Source: Deltaproteobacteria bacterium RIFCSPLOWO2_12_FULL_60_16 (GTDB lineage: Bacteria; Desulfobacterota; Binatia; UBA9968). Taken from it: DNA of 6,669 nucleotides. Shown here piece after piece: positions 1 through 6,011 of this stretch. The stretch's first letter is position 1. Every line of letters starts with the position of its first letter. The notes beneath the pieces were generated by a model. It worked only from the letters and a program-made list of their open reading frames with translations, ran no database searches and was not told the DNA's origin. The stretch covers positions 2,123-8,791 of the forward strand of contig MGSR01000025.1 in the NCBI GenBank assembly GCA_001798565.1, read 5' to 3'. The translations under genes and the position numbers were made by a program.

Positions 1-2
1 AG

Positions 3-659
3 TTTGCTCCCAAGGGCGCGGACTTTGAGCGGGCTGTCGCCTACTGGAAATCGGTGGCCTCAGACCCGAACGCGCGCTATGACGATGTTGTGGAGATCAA
101 GGGTTCGGAGATCGAGCCGACAGTGACCTGGGGGATCAATCCCGGGCAGGCGGTGGGCATCTCGGAAAAGCTCCCTCTGCCAGAAGAGTTTGCCGATCCG
201 GAAGGGGCGAGGAAGGCCTACGAGCACATGGGCTGGCAGCCGGGAAAACCCATCTTGGGCACGCCGGTCGACGTGGCCTTTATCGGCTCCTGCACGAATT
301 CGCGCCTGAGCGATCTGCGCGCGGCCGCACGAATAGCCAAAGGGAGAAGGGTTCGGTCCGGCGTGCGCGCGCTCGTTGTTCCCGGCTCGGCCGCGGTCAA
401 GGCCTTGGCGGAGAAAGAAGGATTGGACCGCATTTTTACGCAGGCCGGTTTCGAATGGAGAGAGGCCGGTTGCTCGATGTGTCTCGCCATGAATCCGGAC
501 AAACTGCAAGGAAGGGAAATTTGCGCCTCTTCCTCCAACCGGAATTTCATCGGGCGGCAGGGCAGCCCGGGCGGGCGCACCATTCTCATGAGCCCGGCGA
601 TGGTGGCAGCGGCGGCCTTGAGCGGCAAGATCGTCGATGTGCGGGAGTATCTCAAATGA
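3..659 (+). CDS. leuC: 3-isopropylmalate dehydratase large subunit LeuC (C-terminal part, 5' end outside window)
   Basis: This is the large, iron-sulfur subunit of isopropylmalate isomerase, which converts 2-isopropylmalate to 3-isopropylmalate in cytoplasmic leucine biosynthesis. The reading frame is open from the first bases of the window, so the start lies upstream. About 218 C-terminal residues are visible; E. coli-type LeuC is about 466 aa. The three expected [4Fe-4S] ligand cysteines are present: one in IGSCTNSR (codon at 291) and two in GCSMC (codons at 471 and 480). Other family signatures are [25 protein letters not shown] and SPAMVAAAA near the C terminus. The protein resembles the E. 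coli-type LeuC more than the shorter archaeal type. The stop codon overlaps the leuD start (ATGA), as expected for a coupled leuCD operon. The truncation is only the window edge; nothing suggests a pseudogene. Confidence 0.97.
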   Translation, partial: FAPKGADFERAVAYWKSVASDPNARYDDVVEIKGSEIEPTVTWGINPGQAVGISEKLPLPEEFADPEGARKAYEHMGWQPGKPILGTPVDVAFIGSCTNSRLSDLRAAARIAKGRRVRSGVRALVVPGSAAVKALAEKEGLDRIFTQAGFEWREAGCSMCLAMNPDKLQGREICASSSNRNFIGRQGSPGGRTILMSPAMVAAAALSGKIVDVREYLK

Positions 660-1270
660 GTGCAGATACAAAGATAGTGAAGGTAACTGGAAGGGCCGTT
701 GCGGTCCGAGGCAACGATATCGACACGGACCGAATCATTCCGGCGCGCTATCTGAAGGAGGTGACCTTCGCGCGCATGGGCGAGTATCCGTTTTTCGACG
801 AGAGATTCGATGCCGCGGGCAAGCCCAGGCCCCATCCCCTCAATGATCCAAAGCACAAGGGCGCTTCGATCCTTTTTGTCAACAGGAATTTTGGCTGCGG
901 CTCCTCGAGAGAGCATGCCCCGCAGGCCCTCTACCGTTTCGGCATCCACGCGATCGTGGGTGAATCGTTTGCCGCCATCTTCGCCGGCAATTGCGTCATG
1001 ATGGGCGTCCCCACCGTGACACTCGGTTCGGCCGAGATAGAAGAGCTGATGAGGCTGGCGGAGAGCAGGCCTCAAACCGTTTTTTCGCTGGATCTCGAAG
1101 CCAAGGGGCTTTCCTTTGGCGAGCGCCAAGTCCGTTTTGACATTCCCGGCACCTACCGGAACGCCTTGATATCGGGCTCCTGGGATTCTACCGCCATGCT
1201 GCATGCCAACCTGGACAAAGTGAGGAAAGTGGCCGTCAGGCTTCCCTATATGACCGCGTTTAGGGGCTGA
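656..1270 (+). CDS. leuD: 3-isopropylmalate dehydratase small subunit LeuD
   Basis: This is the small subunit of isopropylmalate isomerase. It forms the swivelling domain that completes the LeuC active site in the cytoplasm. The protein has 204 residues, close to the roughly 200 aa of E. coli LeuD. Visible signatures are DIDTDRIIP (residues 21-29), the substrate-binding loop [12 protein letters not shown] (about 78-89) and the [10 protein letters not shown] segment (about 103-112). The ATG at 656 is chosen because it overlaps the leuC stop in an ATGA arrangement, is preceded by GGGAG (643-647) at 8 nt, and gives the normal N terminus. The frame stays open further upstream inside leuC, but that part is not LeuD-like. 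No convincing intrinsic terminator was found just after the stop. Confidence 0.97.
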   Translation: MSADTKIVKVTGRAVAVRGNDIDTDRIIPARYLKEVTFARMGEYPFFDERFDAAGKPRPHPLNDPKHKGASILFVNRNFGCGSSREHAPQALYRFGIHAIVGESFAAIFAGNCVMMGVPTVTLGSAEIEELMRLAESRPQTVFSLDLEAKGLSFGERQVRFDIPGTYRNALISGSWDSTAMLHANLDKVRKVAVRLPYMTAFRG

Positions 1271-1352
1271 ATTCTGCTGCATGGCGCCGGCTTGACCTCC
1301 GTCCCCGTTTTCCTCAGCCCGGGACGCCAAGGCGCACCCTAATTCAACACAG

Positions 1353-1370
1353 TTTGACATAATTTGACAT
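1353..1370 (+). repeat. Tandem TTTGACAT boxes
   Basis: The octamer TTTGACAT occurs at 1353-1360 and again at 1363-1370. The copies are exactly 10 bp apart, about one helical turn, and so lie on the same DNA face. The first copy contains the -35 hexamer of the promoter proposed here. The second may be a duplicated -35 or part of a regulator site; which of these applies is inference. Confidence 0.5.
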
Positions 1371-1381
1371 CACGGTACAAT
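1354..1381 (+). promoter_or_regulatory. Predicted sigma70-type promoter for the kinase genes
   Basis: A perfect -35 hexamer TTGACA (1354-1359) is followed after 16 bp by TACAAT (1376-1381), which matches the -10 consensus at five of six positions. Transcription would start near 1388, giving a leader of about 150 nt before the first kinase start codon. The surroundings are richer in A and T than the flanking genes. The second TTGACA (1364-1369) has no good -10 partner at 16-18 bp. Its position after leuD and ahead of the kinases suggests that the kinase pair has its own transcription unit. Confidence 0.6.
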
Positions 1382-1387
1382 GAACGC

Positions 1388-1540
1388 CTATTTCGACAGG
1401 CGGGGGGACCGCCAGCAAAACTGGGGAGCGGGGTGAAATGCCTGATTTATAAACGGTTTTTTTATGATAGGCCGATTTTCTCCCGGCGGAACAGATATTG
1501 CACAGGCTGCTCTCTATATAAGTAGCTTAAGGGGTCCAAC
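1388..1540 (+). promoter_or_regulatory. Long, potentially structured 5' leader of the kinase transcript
   Basis: This stretch lies between the predicted transcription start and the kinase ATG. CAGGC (1397-1401) can pair with GCCTG (1440-1444), enclosing a small hairpin CCAG/CTGG (1412-1415 with 1421-1424, loop CAAAA). Alternatively, GGCGG (1399-1403) can pair with CCGCC (1409-1413), which excludes the outer stem. GGGAG (1424-1428) can pair with CTCCC (1480-1484). A run of seven T follows at 1457-1463, but no strong stem directly abuts it. The pattern allows alternative folds, but I could not match it to a known riboswitch class. It ends in AAGGGG (1529-1534), a Shine-Dalgarno candidate 6 nt before the ATG. 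Confidence 0.35.
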
Positions 1541-2830
1541 ATGGCGGTAGCAAAACTGGCTAGAATACCCAACGGCGTCGGCTTGACAGGCTACTCGGCA
1601 TTGTCGGCTTTGGCCGACCTTCTCACCATCGTACGGAACTCCTCCCGGATCTATGACAGCGCGCTCGAGAAAGTGCTGGAGGTGTTGAGTCTCAGGCACG
1701 GCAATATCAGGCTGCTCAACCCTGCTACCGGAGAGCTCGAGCTCATGAGCCACAAGGGGTTTCCGGATGAATACGGGGAGAAATACGCCAAGATCAAATT
1801 GGGCGAAAGGAGTTCCGGTAAAATCGTCCGCACCAGGGGGCCGGTTTTATGGGACAATATTCAGACAGATGCCTCATGCGCCTATCTCCACCTGAGAAAG
1901 GAAGGAATCAATTCTCTGCTCGGCGTGCCTCTCCTGGCTCGAGAGGGAGTCATCGGTACCCTTGCCGTGGCCAGCTCGAAGCGGGGACGGTTCAGAGAAC
2001 ACGAGATCCAGCTCCTCGCCGCGATGGGCAGGATCATCGGCATCACGATTGAGAATTCTCGGCTCTTCTCAGCCCTGAAGGGCAACGTCGATGACCTTAC
2101 CAAACTGACCCTGCGCCTGGAGGAGTCAGACGGGATCAAGGACCGGCTGCTCAGTGTCATCTCTCACGAGCTGCGCACACCGGTTACGGTTATTCTCGGT
2201 AACGTGGAAATTTTAATGGATGGGATCTTCGGCGAGATGAACGAAAAGCAAAAGGACAGCCTCCAGACCGTACGCCGCAGCGGCGCCGGCCTGCTCTTCC
2301 AGGTGGAGAACGCGATCGACGTGTCGCAGCTCGAGGCAGGCGCGGCAAACGTCTATCCAGACCCGTTCACCGCGGATCATATCCGAGAGGCGATGGTCGA
2401 GATACTGGGCGATGAGGCAAGGCACAAGAAGCTGGACCTCATCTGGGAGATCGACCCGAAGGCGCCGCCGCTGTTTACCGACCGTAGCAAGATCACCAAG
2501 GTATTCCGCAACCTGATCGATAATGCCATCAAATTTACCGAACAAGGAAGCGTCACTGTCCGCATATCCTATTCTCCGGAGCGGCGGATGGTGCATTGCG
2601 TAGTGGCGGATACCGGGATCGGTATCCCCAGAGACCGGTACACGGTTATTTTCGACCCCTTCCACCAGATCGACAGCTCGCACACCAGGCTTTACGGCGG
2701 GATGGGTTTGGGGCTGCGGAACGTAAAGAAGACTCTGGAGCTGCTCGGCGGCGGGATCGAGATAAGCAGCGAGGTGGGCAAGGGCTCGGCCTTTAAATTT
2801 TGGTTTCCAGCGGAGCGCGGGGGACGATAG
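1541..2830 (+). CDS. Soluble GAF-domain sensor histidine kinase
   Basis: This predicted cytoplasmic two-component sensor kinase of 429 aa autophosphorylates on histidine and would pass the phosphate to a response regulator not present in the window. A GAF-like sensory domain covers about residues 25-180 (SLLGVPLLAREGVIGTLAVA is a typical core strand region), followed by a short helical linker. The HisKA domain has the H box SHELRTP with phospho-acceptor His209. The HATPase domain has N box NLIDN (324-328), G1 box DTGIGIP (357-363), F box FDPF (371-374) and G2 box GGMGLGL (386-392). No signal peptide or membrane segment is seen, so the ligand or cue should be intracellular. The ATG at 1541 is supported by AAGGGG six bases upstream. 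The stop TAG shares its last base with the GTG start proposed for the next kinase, which suggests coupled translation. The ligand of the GAF domain cannot be told from the sequence. Confidence 0.9.
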   Translation: MAVAKLARIPNGVGLTGYSALSALADLLTIVRNSSRIYDSALEKVLEVLSLRHGNIRLLNPATGELELMSHKGFPDEYGEKYAKIKLGERSSGKIVRTRGPVLWDNIQTDASCAYLHLRKEGINSLLGVPLLAREGVIGTLAVASSKRGRFREHEIQLLAAMGRIIGITIENSRLFSALKGNVDDLTKLTLRLEESDGIKDRLLSVISHELRTPVTVILGNVEILMDGIFGEMNEKQKDSLQTVRRSGAGLLFQVENAIDVSQLEAGAANVYPDPFTADHIREAMVEILGDEARHKKLDLIWEIDPKAPPLFTDRSKITKVFRNLIDNAIKFTEQGSVTVRISYSPERRMVHCVVADTGIGIPRDRYTVIFDPFHQIDSSHTRLYGGMGLGLRNVKKTLELLGGGIEISSEVGKGSAFKFWFPAERGGR

Positions 2831-5235
2831 TGGAAATGCAGTCGGCTGAGAAAGCGACACGATACGCCGAGATCGTAAAGTTTTTCGGCTTCGTGCTGAG
2901 CCAGTACCGCTTGTATTCCGACAAGCATCCGGCCTCGCAGCTGGCGATCCGCAACCTGGTAGCCAGGCTCGAGGTTGCTTTGAGTTCGGAGCCGAATTTA
3001 ACCATGGCGTTTGTGGGAGGGCGGCTGATTGTCAACGATCATGCCTTGGACAGCAAGAAGACCGGAGTTGCCGAGTTGCTGCGTGAAACGCACCGGCTCC
3101 GTATAGAGAGTCTGACCTTTGATCAGGGGACCACCGAAGACGAGACAAGCTCATTCCTCAAGTTGATCGCTACGCCGGCAAAAACGCTCGAGCAGATGGG
3201 CGGCTTGAGGAAGGTGCTCGAAGAGACGAATCTGCGGCATATACGCCTGGGGACAGCCCGCATCCAGATTGTTAAGGAAGAGGAGGCGGTAGTCAAAAAG
3301 TCGGAGATCGGCCAGGGCGAAGGTGGAGATAGAGGAGAGGGTGGGAAAGGTGAGGGGGAGGGCGGAGAGGGTGAGGGGGCCAAAAAGGAGGGGGCGGCAG
3401 CCAAGGGGAAAGGGCGCAGAATAGAGCGCGTAGAGGAGCTGGTCGACCATCTGATCAAAGGCGCCGGGGAGAAAGTCGAGCTCACTATCGATCTCGAGCG
3501 GCTTGCCTACGAGGTGGAAAAGAAACCGGAGCTGGTTGCGAGAGAGGTGGTGCGCCAGGCGGACGATCTCGAGTCCCTGAAACGCATCGTCGAAGATCTG
3601 GGAAAATTTCTCCAGGAGCATTTGGCTCGGCCTATGATTCAGGAGGGTAAGGATTTCTCACCCCGGATCTCTCGGTTCGCGAGGGAATTCAAGAAGGCCG
3701 TCGAGGGTCCCGATGTTCCGACCGACTTTAAGGTGTCCGTTGAAGAACTCGTGTCAAGGCTGGAGCAGTGCGCCGACGAAGTCAAGTTGGAATTGATAAC
3801 CAAAACCTTTCAGGATAGCGGCGGCGACACCGCCTCGCTGGCCAGGGTCGTGGGAAAATTTTTACGGGGAAAAGAGAGCCGCGAAAGGCTCCTGGAGCCT
3901 TTACGGGAAAGGATCGGCGCCCTGGGGATCGGGGAAAAAGGCTTCGACCAGGCCTTCGCGGCCCTGGAAGAAAAGCGGGGGCCGAAGAAATCCGGGCAGG
4001 TCGACGTTCCGGTCGAGGAGCTGGAGGAGCTGCGCCGTATTCGGGATCAGTTCAAGGAGGAGCTCGCCCGGCGGCTCAAGGAAGAAACCGCGGTCATCGA
4101 ACACGAGAAGAAGAGGGCGCTGGACGAGAAGGAACGGGTGGATAGCATCATCAGGAGCATCGGCGAGGGGCTGGTGGTTGTGGATGGAGACGGCAGGATC
4201 CAGTTTATGAACCCGGCGGCGGAAAAGCTTCTCGGATTGAATCACTCCGGCGCGAAAGGCGTTCCCGTCCCCGAGCTGGTGAAGGGCCAACACACTTTGG
4301 CCATGGCTAAAGGGCCGCTGCGCGATGGCGCCGATCATGTCACCAAAGAGATTGAGGTGAAAAGCTCCGACGCGGAGACTCAAAGAATCGTGCAGGCGAG
4401 CACTGCGGTCATCGAGAATGAGGACGGCAAGACTGTCGGCATGGTGTCGGTGCTGAGCGACATTACCAAGCAAAAACAATTGGACGAAGCGAAATCCAAA
4501 TTCGTCTCCCATGTTTCTCACGAGCTGCGCACGCCTCTGCTGTCTATCCAGGAATCCCTGGCGTTGCTTCTGGGCAAAGAGATCGGCGAGGTCACACCCG
4601 AGCAGGAGAAGTTTCTATCCATCGCCCAGCGCAATATCGGCCGCCTCTCGCGTCTCGTCAACGACCTTTTGGACGTCGCCAAGCTGGAAGCCGGAAAGAT
4701 AGAATTGCGGCCGGTGTCGTTCGAGCTCAAGGACATGGTGCACCATGTCGTGGAAACGGTCCGAAGCTGGGCTGAGGGTAAGGGCGTAGCTATCGACGAG
4801 GCGTATCCCAAGGAGTCGGTCCCGATGCTGGCGGACCCCGACCGCTTGACCCAGGTGGTGACCAACCTTCTTGGCAACGCGATCAAGTTCACCCCGGAGG
4901 GAGGCAAGATCAGCGTAAAGGTAGAGATAGATTCGCGGCAGCCGGCTCCCGGGACGGCCGAGGAGCCCGGCGTGGCCGTCGGCGTCCAGGATTCCGGAAT
5001 CGGCATACCCAAGCAGGACCAAGAAAGGATCTTTGAAAAGTTCGAACAAGTCAGCCTGGCCTCCCCGCAAGGGGTCAGCAGCACCGGTCTGGGGCTTACC
5101 ATTGCGAAGGAAATCGTCGAGCTCCATGGCGGAAAAATATGGGTGGACAGCAACGAAGGGCAAGGGAGCCGGTTTACCTTCGCGATACCGCAACGCTTGC
5201 GGGGCGCGGTCAAGGCGGAGCAAGACGTCGCCTGA
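2830..5235 (+). CDS. Large multidomain sensor histidine kinase (novel N-terminal half, PAS, HisKA, HATPase)
   Basis: This is a predicted soluble sensor kinase of about 801 aa. Residues 1 to about 155 form an alpha/beta-looking domain with YRLYSDKHPAS followed by MAFVGGRLIVND. I recall similar 'LYxxxHP' N-terminal modules in other multidomain bacterial proteins, but cannot name the family with certainty. A Gly/Glu/Lys linker spans about 162-197, and a charged helical region of unknown family about 198-390. A predicted coiled coil (about 395-437) leads into a PAS domain (about 438-545, SIGEGLVVVDGDGRIQFMNP). HisKA has SHELRTP with His564, and HATPase has N box N679-N683, DSGIGIP from Asp721 and the G2 box TGLGL around 752-756. 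No membrane segments are seen. The GTG at 2830 overlaps the previous stop (TAGTG) and has GGGGGA (2819-2824) 5 nt upstream. An ATG at 2836 (799 aa) is almost equally likely. The partner regulator is not in the window. Confidence 0.88.
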   Translation: MEMQSAEKATRYAEIVKFFGFVLSQYRLYSDKHPASQLAIRNLVARLEVALSSEPNLTMAFVGGRLIVNDHALDSKKTGVAELLRETHRLRIESLTFDQGTTEDETSSFLKLIATPAKTLEQMGGLRKVLEETNLRHIRLGTARIQIVKEEEAVVKKSEIGQGEGGDRGEGGKGEGEGGEGEGAKKEGAAAKGKGRRIERVEELVDHLIKGAGEKVELTIDLERLAYEVEKKPELVAREVVRQADDLESLKRIVEDLGKFLQEHLARPMIQEGKDFSPRISRFAREFKKAVEGPDVPTDFKVSVEELVSRLEQCADEVKLELITKTFQDSGGDTASLARVVGKFLRGKESRERLLEPLRERIGALGIGEKGFDQAFAALEEKRGPKKSGQVDVPVEELEELRRIRDQFKEELARRLKEETAVIEHEKKRALDEKERVDSIIRSIGEGLVVVDGDGRIQFMNPAAEKLLGLNHSGAKGVPVPELVKGQHTLAMAKGPLRDGADHVTKEIEVKSSDAETQRIVQASTAVIENEDGKTVGMVSVLSDITKQKQLDEAKSKFVSHVSHELRTPLLSIQESLALLLGKEIGEVTPEQEKFLSIAQRNIGRLSRLVNDLLDVAKLEAGKIELRPVSFELKDMVHHVVETVRSWAEGKGVAIDEAYPKESVPMLADPDRLTQVVTNLLGNAIKFTPEGGKISVKVEIDSRQPAPGTAEEPGVAVGVQDSGIGIPKQDQERIFEKFEQVSLASPQGVSSTGLGLTIAKEIVELHGGKIWVDSNEGQGSRFTFAIPQRLRGAVKAEQDVA
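3313..3420 (+). repeat. Purine-rich low-complexity tract encoding a Gly/Glu/Lys linker
   Basis: Nearly all bases on the + strand here are purines, with short imperfect repeats: GGAGAGGGTG at 3334-3343 and 3364-3373, and GGTGAGGGGG at 3349-3358 and 3370-3379. In frame they encode an unstructured stretch rich in Gly, Glu and Lys between two domains of the large kinase. Four G runs (3354-3358, 3360-3362, 3369-3371, 3375-3379) separated by loops of 1, 6 and 3 bases fit the usual G-quadruplex rule. The repeats could expand or contract by slippage. Confidence 0.7.
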
Positions 5236-5253
5236 ACACCGGCTTCTTGACGG

Positions 5254-5290
5254 TTCGACCTTGCTCACCGTGACCCTGAGTGAGGCCGAG
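5254..5290 (+). repeat. Imperfect palindrome resembling a dispersed intergenic repeat
   Basis: CTCAC (5264-5268) pairs with GTGAG (5280-5284). An outer arm TTCGACC (5254-5260) can pair imperfectly with GGCCGAG (5284-5290); the two arms compete for one base. The layout and wording (TTCGAC, then GCTCACCGTGACCCTGAG, then a degenerate GTCGAAGGG-like end) resemble palindromic intergenic repeats that I recall from many environmental bacterial genomes; this is memory, not a search. It lies just after the large kinase gene and has no T run, so it is not a classical intrinsic terminator, though it could protect or end the kinase transcript. Confidence 0.4.
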
Positions 5291-5313
5291 GGGTGGGCGG
5301 GGCGTCGGATGGG

Positions 5314-5343
5314 TTGACACGCCAGATGCTGTTCGGGTAGTTT
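5314..5343 (+). promoter_or_regulatory. Weak promoter candidate before the methyltransferase
   Basis: TTGACA (5314-5319) is a perfect -35 hexamer. After 18 bp comes TAGTTT (5338-5343), which keeps only the first two and the last base of the -10 consensus. Its position, 45 bases before the methyltransferase start, fits a promoter for the methyltransferase-cstA pair. The poor -10 makes the call uncertain. Confidence 0.3.
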
Positions 5344-5370
5344 CCCTGCAACGTCTTCATCATCCACGGC

Positions 5371-5379
5371 AAAGGAGGT
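5371..5379 (+). promoter_or_regulatory. Strong ribosome binding site that fixes the methyltransferase start
   Basis: AAAGGAGGT is close to a full anti-Shine-Dalgarno complement and lies 8 nt before the GTG at 5388. It decides in favour of this start over upstream in-frame starts, which would add about 36 residues without family character. Confidence 0.8.
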
Positions 5380-5387
5380 TTAAAACT

Positions 5388-5996
5388 GTGAACCGACAAC
5401 GGCGGTTTCTACTGGCTCTGTGTTGGGTGATTGCCGGCTGGGTTGCTTTTCAATCGAACTGGCCGGAGAGCGGCACTGAAGTGAGAGTGGCCCAGGCCCA
5501 GGAGGGGAAGATCGTCCCCTATGTGCCGACGCCGCAAGAGGTTGTGGATCGGATGCTGGAATTGGCTCAGGTGAAGAAAGGCGACGTAGTCTATGATTTG
5601 GGTTCCGGCGACGGCAGGATCGTCATTACTGCGGCCAAGAAATACGGCGTTAAAGCGATCGGTTTTGAGATCGATCCGGACCGCATAAAGGAGTCGCGGG
5701 AAAATATCCGCAAAGAAGGGGTGGGAAATCTGGTGGAGATCCGCCAGCAGGACATTAGAACGGTGGACTTATCGCAGGTTTCCGTGCTGACCATGTATCT
5801 GCTCCCCGAGGTCAACCTGATGATCCGGCCCAATATCTGGAAGCAAATGAAGTCCGGTTCCCGCGTGGTGTCGCATGATTTTGACATGGGGGACTGGCAG
5901 CCGGCAAAGACCGAGTCCATCAAGGATCGCTCCGGCTGGGATCATACGCTCTATCTCTGGCGCGTCACAGAGAAAGACGCTTCTCGCGGGCGCTGA
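5388..5996 (+). CDS. Class I SAM-dependent methyltransferase with N-terminal signal/anchor segment
   Basis: This 202-aa protein is a predicted S-adenosylmethionine-dependent methyltransferase. The nucleotide-binding motif I is VVYDLGSGDGR (about residues 67-77). The acidic residue at the end of strand 2 lies in GFEIDP (Glu94), and a QQDIRT segment (about 120-125) follows. The PYVPTPQEVVDRMLELA stretch before motif I and the overall pattern resemble the FAM173/ATPSCKMT-like lysine methyltransferase group; this comparison is from memory and the substrate is unknown. Residues 1-21 (basic MNRQRR, then a hydrophobic stretch) look like a signal peptide or membrane anchor. A possible cleavage site, AQA before QEG, falls near residue 37, but its distance from the hydrophobic core makes an uncleaved anchor plausible. 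The twin arginines do not form a full Tat motif. The GTG start is set by a strong ribosome binding site. The stop lies 15 bases before cstA, suggesting co-transcription. Confidence 0.82.
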   Translation: MNRQRRFLLALCWVIAGWVAFQSNWPESGTEVRVAQAQEGKIVPYVPTPQEVVDRMLELAQVKKGDVVYDLGSGDGRIVITAAKKYGVKAIGFEIDPDRIKESRENIRKEGVGNLVEIRQQDIRTVDLSQVSVLTMYLLPEVNLMIRPNIWKQMKSGSRVVSHDFDMGDWQPAKTESIKDRSGWDHTLYLWRVTEKDASRGR

Positions 5997-6011
5997 TGTC
6001 GGGTAGCCGCG

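Noticed and set aside
1271..1352. Terminator after leuD
   Set aside because: There are GC-rich palindromes (GGCGCC, CCCGGG), but no stem of useful length followed by a T run.
218..1360. Long minus-strand open frame of 380 codons across leuC and leuD
   Set aside because: It lies fully opposite two clear genes, its product shows no recognisable family, and long antisense frames are expected in GC-rich coding DNA.
1395..1445. Possible cyclic-di-GMP (GEMM-type) riboswitch, because of GACAGGC and GCAAAA near a signalling gene
   Set aside because: The conserved GGGACGCAAAGCC-type core and tetraloop/receptor pattern are absent; I could not align it to the class.
1397..1463. Intrinsic terminator formed by the CAGGC/GCCTG stem and the seven-T run
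   Set aside because: The stem is only 5 bp with a 38-base interior and is separated from the T run by 12 bases, so it is not a standard terminator.
2800..2829. Upstream GTG start for the large kinase at 2800
   Set aside because: It would overlap the previous kinase by 31 bases with no better ribosome binding site; the TAGTG junction at 2828-2832 or the ATG at 2836 fits better.
4615..5367. Minus-strand open frame of 250 codons opposite the large kinase
   Set aside because: It overlaps conserved HisKA/HATPase coding sequence on the other strand and has no recognisable domain or promoter.
5280..5387. N-terminal extension of the methyltransferase from 5280
   Set aside because: The extension is translated from the palindrome and promoter region, and a near-perfect Shine-Dalgarno sequence sits 8 nt before the GTG at 5388.
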